This document shows positions 50,326-55,170 of a stretch of DNA of 55,170 nt, piece by piece. The translations under genes were made by a program, and so were the position numbers. This stretch comes from CBFIJI01 sp965662885 (lineage in GTDB: Bacteria; Bacteroidota; Bacteroidia; Flavobacteriales; Flavobacteriaceae), in assembly GCA_965662885.1 (NCBI GenBank), contig CBFIJI010000004.1:1-55170 (forward strand), read 5' to 3'. The notes under the pieces are model-generated. The model made no database searches. It was not told the origin of the DNA and worked only from the letters and a program-made list of their open reading frames with translations. Position 1 is the first letter of the stretch, and each line of letters starts with the position of its first letter.

Positions 50326-51291
50326 TTAACGCATCTGTCTATTAACTAAAGGTAGTATAAAAAAAGCCAAGCTACCAAAAACGATAACCATGGCAGTTTG
50401 CCCACTCCACATTATCCAGCCAAAAGCTAAACCTGCATCTTTTGAAATGCCAAAAGCAGTAAGCATTAAGCCTACGGAAAAAGGATAAATTCCAATTCCA
50501 CCGTTTGTCGCTGAAATGGTTAGTGCTCCAACAACAAAGGCAGGCAAAATTTGAATTAGCGTCAACGAGTCTGTTTCAGGAATTGTCCATTTAATGACAT
50601 AGAACATGGCGAGATACATCACCCATATGAACAAGCTATGCAAGATGAAAGGTGTTTTTTTAGACATATTTTTTAGGGATAAGATACCTTCAACCAGTCC
50701 GTTAAATAAGCCTTTTAATTTCATTACCCAAGGATGTTGCGAGCGTTTAAACATCCAACGAATTATTATGACAACCACAATTACAACCCCACTGTAGAAC
50801 ATTAAGGTATTGTTGTCGATTTGTTTTTCTTTAAGAATTGACCAGATGGAATCAAATTGTAAACTAAGGGCAATCAACACAAAGGATAATAAAAAGACAA
50901 GATCCACAAGTCGTTCGGCGATGATGGTTCCAAAACTTTTTTCAAAGGGAATTTTCTCGTAAGTAGTCATGGTTGTTGCACGAAGAATTTCTCCCGATCG
51001 TGGAACACCAAGGTTGGCAATATAGGTAATCATTACGGCAAGAACACTATTAACATATCGGGGTTGATACCCTAAAGGTTCCAACAAAAATTTCCAACGA
51101 TAGGCACGTGATAAATGACTCAAGGTTCCAAATAGTAAGGATAAAAGGACAAAGCGAATATCCGCATTTTTTACTGATGCAAGAATTCGATCTCTGTCTT
51201 CTTCAGTGGTCGTGTTAATGGTTAAGTAAATAAAAAAGAGACCGATACCAAAAGGGACGATGATTTTGAGTAGTGATTTTATCCGATCCAA
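50326..51291 (-). CDS. UPF0104/LPG-synthase-like membrane protein
   Basis: A 321-residue polytopic membrane protein with about eight helices. Hallmarks are RAYRWKFLLEPLGY, ITYIANLGVPRSGEILRA and ERLVDLVFLLSF, which place it in the lysylphosphatidylglycerol-synthase transmembrane family (DUF/UPF0104). It lacks the C-terminal aminoacyl-transferase domain, so it is not an LPG synthase; a lipid flippase-like role is assumed for such proteins. It sits 4 nt after panD and before radA. Confidence 0.85.
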   Translation of the reverse strand: MDRIKSLLKIIVPFGIGLFFIYLTINTTTEEDRDRILASVKNADIRFVLLSLLFGTLSHLSRAYRWKFLLEPLGYQPRYVNSVLAVMITYIANLGVPRSGEILRATTMTTYEKIPFEKSFGTIIAERLVDLVFLLSFVLIALSLQFDSIWSILKEKQIDNNTLMFYSGVVIVVVIIIRWMFKRSQHPWVMKLKGLFNGLVEGILSLKNMSKKTPFILHSLFIWVMYLAMFYVIKWTIPETDSLTLIQILPAFVVGALTISATNGGIGIYPFSVGLMLTAFGISKDAGLAFGWIMWSGQTAMVIVFGSLAFFILPLVNRQMR

Positions 51292-51295
51292 ACGC

Positions 51296-51646
51296 TTAAT
51301 TTAACAAGTTAGTCTGCTCATTGGGGAATACAATGGCAGGATTAAAGTTTTTTGCTTCTTCAAAATCCATTAAGGCATAACCAATAATAATGATGAGGTC
51401 ACCTTTTTGTACTCTTCGTGCAGCTGGACCATTAAGCGTAATTTCCCCCGAACCAGCGGCTCCTTCGATCACATAAGTTTCCAGTCGTTCCCCATTGTTA
51501 ATATTAACGATTTGAACTTTCTCGCCTTTAATAAGATTAGCGGCATTCATTAAATCCAAATCAATAGTGATACTTCCAATATAGTTTAAATCGGCATTGG
51601 TGACAGAAACACGATGAATTTTTGATTTTAGAACTTCTATTTTCAT
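51296..51646 (-). CDS. panD: Aspartate 1-decarboxylase
   Basis: A 116-residue pyruvoyl enzyme that makes beta-alanine. Self-cleavage occurs at Gly24-Ser25 (YIGSITID), giving the pyruvoyl group on Ser25. The Lys9/His11 stretch KSKIHRVSVTNADLNY and the NGPAARRVQKGDLIIIIGY core match the family. It shares an operon with panC, and both feed pantothenate and coenzyme A synthesis. Confidence 0.96.
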   Translation of the reverse strand: MKIEVLKSKIHRVSVTNADLNYIGSITIDLDLMNAANLIKGEKVQIVNINNGERLETYVIEGAAGSGEITLNGPAARRVQKGDLIIIIGYALMDFEEAKNFNPAIVFPNEQTNLLN

Positions 51647-51665
51647 GGGCCAAAGGTATCTAATA

Positions 51666-52505
51666 TTATCCTAATTTGACATTATCAATTAAACGGATTT
51701 TGGGGGTTCTTACAGCAATAAATGCACGATAGGTATCATGGTTATTGATGGTGATTTCGGGGAGTAATGTTTTGGCATTGACTAGATTAAAATATTCCAA
51801 CTCAAAAAAAGGAAAAGCCTCTATTTCTTTTCGGATTGATGCGGCAATGGTTGTCGTTTTTTGCTGCTTAAATGTTGCTTGCGCATACTGTAACATTTTA
51901 TAGATGATTGGGGCTGCAGTGCGCTCTTCCTTTGTTAACAAGGCATTTCTCGAGCTCATTGCCAATCCGTCTTTTTCCCTAATGATGGGGCAGGGTTGTA
52001 TTGTAATTGTTAGCCCTTGCATCTTAACCAGTTCTTGAATAATCGTTAGTTGTTGAAAATCCTTTTCGCCGAAGTAGGCTGTGTCAGGTTGGATATTTCG
52101 GAATAATTTTTCTACTACTGTAGCGACCCCGTTGAAGTGATTCTCTCGAAAAGCACCCTCCATAACTTTGTCTAGACTTCCAAAATCATAAGTTCCTGCC
52201 TTAACCGTATTCCCATAAAGTTCAGATATACTGGGAAGATAGATCAGAAGTTGGTTTCCATAGACTTCAAGTAAATTTAAATCTTGGGTAAGGTCACGTG
52301 GATACTTTTCAAGGTCTTTAGGATCATTGAATTGTGTAGGATTGACAAAAATACTCACCACCACCCATTCGTTTTCATTTATTGCTCTTTCAATAAGAGA
52401 TAAATGTCCTTGATGTAAAGCACCCATCGTTGGAACAAAGCCGACTTTTCCAGGGTGTTTTGCAAGTGTATTTTTAAGTTTTAAATGGGTCTCAAAAATT
52501 TGCAT
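51666..52505 (-). CDS. panC: Pantothenate synthetase
   Basis: A 279-residue ATP-dependent ligase of pantoate and beta-alanine. PTMGALHQGHLSLI holds the HxGH nucleotide motif, FVNPTQFN follows, YFGEKDFQQL is conserved, and MSSRN is the KMSKS-like loop. Length is normal. It heads the operon panC-panD-UPF0104-radA, with an exact -7 box 21 nt upstream of the ATG. Divergent from the GT5-like gene. Confidence 0.96.
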   Translation of the reverse strand: MQIFETHLKLKNTLAKHPGKVGFVPTMGALHQGHLSLIERAINENEWVVVSIFVNPTQFNDPKDLEKYPRDLTQDLNLLEVYGNQLLIYLPSISELYGNTVKAGTYDFGSLDKVMEGAFRENHFNGVATVVEKLFRNIQPDTAYFGEKDFQQLTIIQELVKMQGLTITIQPCPIIREKDGLAMSSRNALLTKEERTAAPIIYKMLQYAQATFKQQKTTTIAASIRKEIEAFPFFELEYFNLVNAKTLLPEITINNHDTYRAFIAVRTPKIRLIDNVKLG

Positions 52506-52525
52506 TTAGCTTTTAATTAACGTGC

Positions 52526-52533
52526 CAAATATA
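52526..52533 (-). promoter_or_regulatory. Promoter of panC-panD-UPF0104-radA
   Basis: TATATTTG on the minus strand, exact TAnnTTTG, 20 nt before the panC ATG. Confidence 0.5.
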
Positions 52534-52564
52534 CAGTTTTTCGATATGTACGTAATATTTTATG

Positions 52565-52572
52565 TACCTTTG
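52565..52572 (+). promoter_or_regulatory. Promoter of the GT5-like gene
   Basis: TACCTTTG, exact TAnnTTTG, 36 nt before the ATG at 52609. ATGTAC occurs twice just upstream (52546 and 52562, 16 bp apart), overlapping this box; this could be a small direct-repeat operator. Confidence 0.5.
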
Positions 52573-52608
52573 CAAAACCCTTTATTTCAAGGATTGTAGA
52601 ATGTTTTT

Positions 52609-53412
52609 ATGAAAGACAAAAAAGTATTAGTAATATCTTCTGAGGTAGTACCATATTTGCCACAGACGGTTAAGGCTGTTAATTCGTTTAAAATTCCAAA
52701 AATCATTAATGAAAACGGTGGCCAAACACGCATTTTTATGCCGCGTTATGGAATGATAAATGAACGACGTCATCAATTGCACGAAGTGATTCGACTTTCT
52801 GGGATGAACCTTGTGGTCAATGACATGGATATGCCTTTAATTATTAAAGTAGCCTCCATTCCAAAAGAACGTATGCAGGTTTACTTTATTGATAACGAAG
52901 AATATTTTAAGCGTAGAGCGATACTTCATGATGAAAATGAAGCCTTGTTTCCAGATAATGACGAACGAATGATCTTTTTTACCAAAGGGGTTATTGAAAC
53001 CGTTAAAAAACTAAACTGGTCTCCAGACATCATTCATTTACACGGTTGGTTTACTGCTTTGTTTCCTCTGTATATCAATACATACTTTAAAGATGAACCA
53101 CTTTTTGAAGACAGTAAAATCATCACATCTATATATAAGAGTGATTTTGAAGGGGTGATTTCTAAAAATGCTCACGATAAAGTGGCGTTTGATATGACTG
53201 ATCAAAGTGACATCACCTTGTTGGATCAAGCCGACCACAACAATCTAAGTAAGTTAGGAGTTAGTTTCTCAGATGGGGTCATCCTTTCCGAAGAAGGAAT
53301 CGATGCTTCCGTAATTGATTATGTCTCTTCCAGTAAAAAACCGTTTCTAAAAGCCAAAGACCTGTCTGAAGACAGTGCTTATGTTGACTTTTACACCAAA
53401 AATTTTAGCTAG
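52609..53412 (+). CDS. Glycogen-synthase-like (GT5 N-terminal half) protein
   Basis: A 267-residue cytoplasmic protein that matches only the N-terminal domain of glycogen/starch synthases. The opening KVLVISSEVVPYLPQTVKAV replaces the usual K-x-GGL ADP-glucose-binding loop. PDIIHLHGWFTALFP is the clear GT5 match. The C-terminal nucleotide-binding domain is absent, so glucosyl transfer is unlikely without a partner. Relatives in this family are widely annotated as glycogen synthase. It is followed 10 nt later by the DUF4270 lipoprotein gene. Confidence 0.8.
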   Translation: MKDKKVLVISSEVVPYLPQTVKAVNSFKIPKIINENGGQTRIFMPRYGMINERRHQLHEVIRLSGMNLVVNDMDMPLIIKVASIPKERMQVYFIDNEEYFKRRAILHDENEALFPDNDERMIFFTKGVIETVKKLNWSPDIIHLHGWFTALFPLYINTYFKDEPLFEDSKIITSIYKSDFEGVISKNAHDKVAFDMTDQSDITLLDQADHNNLSKLGVSFSDGVILSEEGIDASVIDYVSSSKKPFLKAKDLSEDSAYVDFYTKNFS

Positions 53413-53422
53413 TATTTGTTTT

Positions 53423-55170
53423 ATGTTTTTTAAAAAAATTATAAATCCCATAGCCCTATTACTGCCTATTTTACTTTTAATTGGTTGCAATAAAGATTAC
53501 TCACCCGTAGGTGAAAGCCTTTTTCAGGATCAAATTTTTGAAACCAATCAACAAACAGTCCCTGTTGTTGGATTTCAACAAAAACTTGATGTTGTGCAAA
53601 CTGATGGTTTACCTTTAGCACAATTGGGAAAAATAACACATCCCGTTTTTGGTCTTTCGGAAGCGAGCTTTACCACACAGTTTTCAATTAGTTCTGCCCC
53701 TCTTTTTGGATTTTACTCCCAAACAAAAGAAGATGAAGGAAGTGAGACAGATGTTCAAATGATCCAAGAAGAGGAAACAGTAACGAGTGTATTTCTGGAA
53801 ATCCCATTCTTTAACAATCAAAGTGATGATGATAATGATGGGGTAATCAATATTTTTGACGTTGATCCCAACGATAGCAGTAGTGATAGTGATGGAGATG
53901 GAATCTCTGATCTTTTAGAATCTCAAAGTGGTTTAGACCCTCTAAATCAAGATTCTGATGGGGATGGTATTTTAGACGATGAAGACACCGATAATGATGG
54001 CTATGATGTTGAAAACAGAGTCTATCAAATTGACTCCATTTATGGAAATAGAGAAGCGACTTTTAATTTAAAAGTGTATGAGCTTACCTATTATCTCAAC
54101 GGGCTAAACCCAAACAACAACTTTGAAACCTTTCAACAGTATTATTCCAATGATGATTATTTTGAAAGAGGCTTCTATGGAGAAATTCTTCACGACGAAG
54201 AAATACAACTCAACTTTGAAGAACTCCGATTTAATTATTTGGAAGATGATGAAGAAACGCCAGACGAGGACGAGACAGAATTAGTAGAAACGCGGTTAAC
54301 CCCCCGTATTCGTGTCCCTTTGGATATCGATTTTTTTCAAACCCGATTCATTGACATGGAAAGTAGTCCCGAATTGTCGAGCCTTTCCGCCTTTCAACAA
54401 TATTTAAAGGGACTAATTATCCGTACTGATAATTTTTCCGATGAGATTTATATGCTTTTGGATTTTGCCAATGCAGAGATTAAAATAACCTATGACTATC
54501 AACGCTATAATGTCAAAGGAACAACCGACGACACTTCTGATGATACAATCGATACAGAACAAAATACCTACTCGCTTACATTTGGCGGCATTCAATTAAA
54601 CAACTTAAAGAACGGTCCTTTTAACGGGACAATTACTCAAAAAATCGAGGCAGGAACCCGAGGAGAAGCCACCGACCGACTGTATCTTAAAGGAGGTGAT
54701 TTACACGCTGTCATACGCTTGTTTGAAAATGACGATCAAAACACAGATCAAACGGTCCTTTTGGATCAACTTAGAGAACAACCTTGGCTGATCAATGAAG
54801 CCAACTTGTATTTATATATTGCTCCTGAAAGTGCTCCTTTAGATGAAAGTGGATTATTAGCTGATCGAATTTATCTCTATAATATTGAAGAAGGAACACC
54901 TTTAAATGACTACACTATCGATGGAAGTTTAAGTAGTGAAACAATCAAAAAGAATAAAGATAATTTTGGAGGTATTTTGGAATATGATGACGCTGGGGAC
55001 CCCTATCGTTATAAATTTACCATTACTGATCACGTTGCAAAAATTATTCGAAAGGATTCTACAAACATTGATTTAGGACTTGTTGTCACAGGAAACATCA
55101 ACAGTGTTATCAATAAAAGGGGTATTTTGACTCCTGAACAAGAACCGATTAAATATCCTCAAGCATCAAT
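53423..55170 (+). CDS. DUF4270 lipoprotein, cut by the window edge
   Basis: Starts at ATG 53423 and stays open to the window end (582 codons seen). The signal MFFKKIINP... ends LLLIGC, making Cys22 the lipidation site. DUF4270 features are visible: VVGFQQKLDVVQTDGLPLAQLG near the start and ADRIYLYNIEEGTP near the end. Residues about 134-195 hold Asp-rich calcium-binding repeats (DNDGVINIFDVDPND, DSDGDGISD, DSDGDGILDDEDTDNDG), like thrombospondin type 3. It is 10 nt after the GT5-like gene. In relatives glmS is next, which I cannot see here. Surface-exposed role likely. Confidence 0.8.
   Translation, partial: MFFKKIINPIALLLPILLLIGCNKDYSPVGESLFQDQIFETNQQTVPVVGFQQKLDVVQTDGLPLAQLGKITHPVFGLSEASFTTQFSISSAPLFGFYSQTKEDEGSETDVQMIQEEETVTSVFLEIPFFNNQSDDDNDGVINIFDVDPNDSSSDSDGDGISDLLESQSGLDPLNQDSDGDGILDDEDTDNDGYDVENRVYQIDSIYGNREATFNLKVYELTYYLNGLNPNNNFETFQQYYSNDDYFERGFYGEILHDEEIQLNFEELRFNYLEDDEETPDEDETELVETRLTPRIRVPLDIDFFQTRFIDMESSPELSSLSAFQQYLKGLIIRTDNFSDEIYMLLDFANAEIKITYDYQRYNVKGTTDDTSDDTIDTEQNTYSLTFGGIQLNNLKNGPFNGTITQKIEAGTRGEATDRLYLKGGDLHAVIRLFENDDQNTDQTVLLDQLREQPWLINEANLYLYIAPESAPLDESGLLADRIYLYNIEEGTPLNDYTIDGSLSSETIKKNKDNFGGILEYDDAGDPYRYKFTITDHVAKIIRKDSTNIDLGLVVTGNINSVINKRGILTPEQEPIKYPQAS

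Overview
The window looks like ordinary chromosome from a marine-type member of the Flavobacteriaceae (Bacteroidota). The evidence is the low GC content, the lack of Shine-Dalgarno sites in front of most genes, TAnnTTTG-type -7 promoter boxes, many lipoproteins, two TonB-dependent receptors, a DUF4270 lipoprotein, a DUF3108/M23/pgi cluster and an ileS/dksA/lspA cluster. Coding density is high. I see no rRNA, tRNA, CRISPR array, transposase or integrase. The taxonomic call is inferred from gene content and synteny; no search was run.

Layout. 1-1.7 kb: end of a truncated secreted-protein gene, a doubtful small ORF with its own terminator, two tandem DoxX-like membrane proteins and a small zinc-ribbon protein. 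1.8-5.4 kb: a penicillin-acylase-family hydrolase, two small lipoproteins and, on the other strand, two unlisted membrane miniproteins. 5.6-9.0 kb: a three-gene sugar cassette (GH109-type NAD-dependent glycosidase/oxidoreductase, GHMP sugar kinase, sugar-phosphate nucleotidyltransferase). 9.2-12.2 kb: a class-A-beta-lactamase-like serine hydrolase, a 2OG-Fe(II) oxygenase preceded by a striking short leader-like unit, and ribE. 12.3-20.8 kb: pdxA, then a PhoD phosphatase and a sulfatase placed before the DUF177-rpmF-fabH-accB-accC lipid/ribosome block.

20.8-23.95 kb: a secreted prolyl oligopeptidase and a divergent regulator pair (tiny basic protein and S24/CI-like repressor) around tandem operator-like repeats. 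24-30 kb: asd, alr and tdk on one strand; a conserved unknown, rsmI and recJ on the other. 30-36.5 kb: a TonB receptor, pgi, an M23 peptidase overlapping pgi, and a DUF3108 protein. 36.5-44.1 kb: uvrC, folate cyclo-ligase, and the ileS-dksA-(secreted protein)-lspA operon, in which two adjacent genes have no ATG/GTG/TTG at the expected start. 44.3-50.3 kb: a haem-type TonB receptor, recO, gdhA, radA. 50.3-55.2 kb: a UPF0104 membrane protein, panD and panC on one strand, and a GT5-like half protein plus a truncated DUF4270 lipoprotein on the other.

The most unusual items are: (1) a 20-codon ORF at 11466-11528 (minus strand) with a 13-nt perfect complement to the expected 16S rRNA 3' end, a hairpin over its 3' end and an intrinsic terminator just ahead of the oxygenase gene; (2) the apparent ATA and ATT/CTG starts of two neighbouring genes (40339, 39677); (3) the two membrane miniproteins at 5225-5422; (4) the phased operator repeats at 23219-23245.
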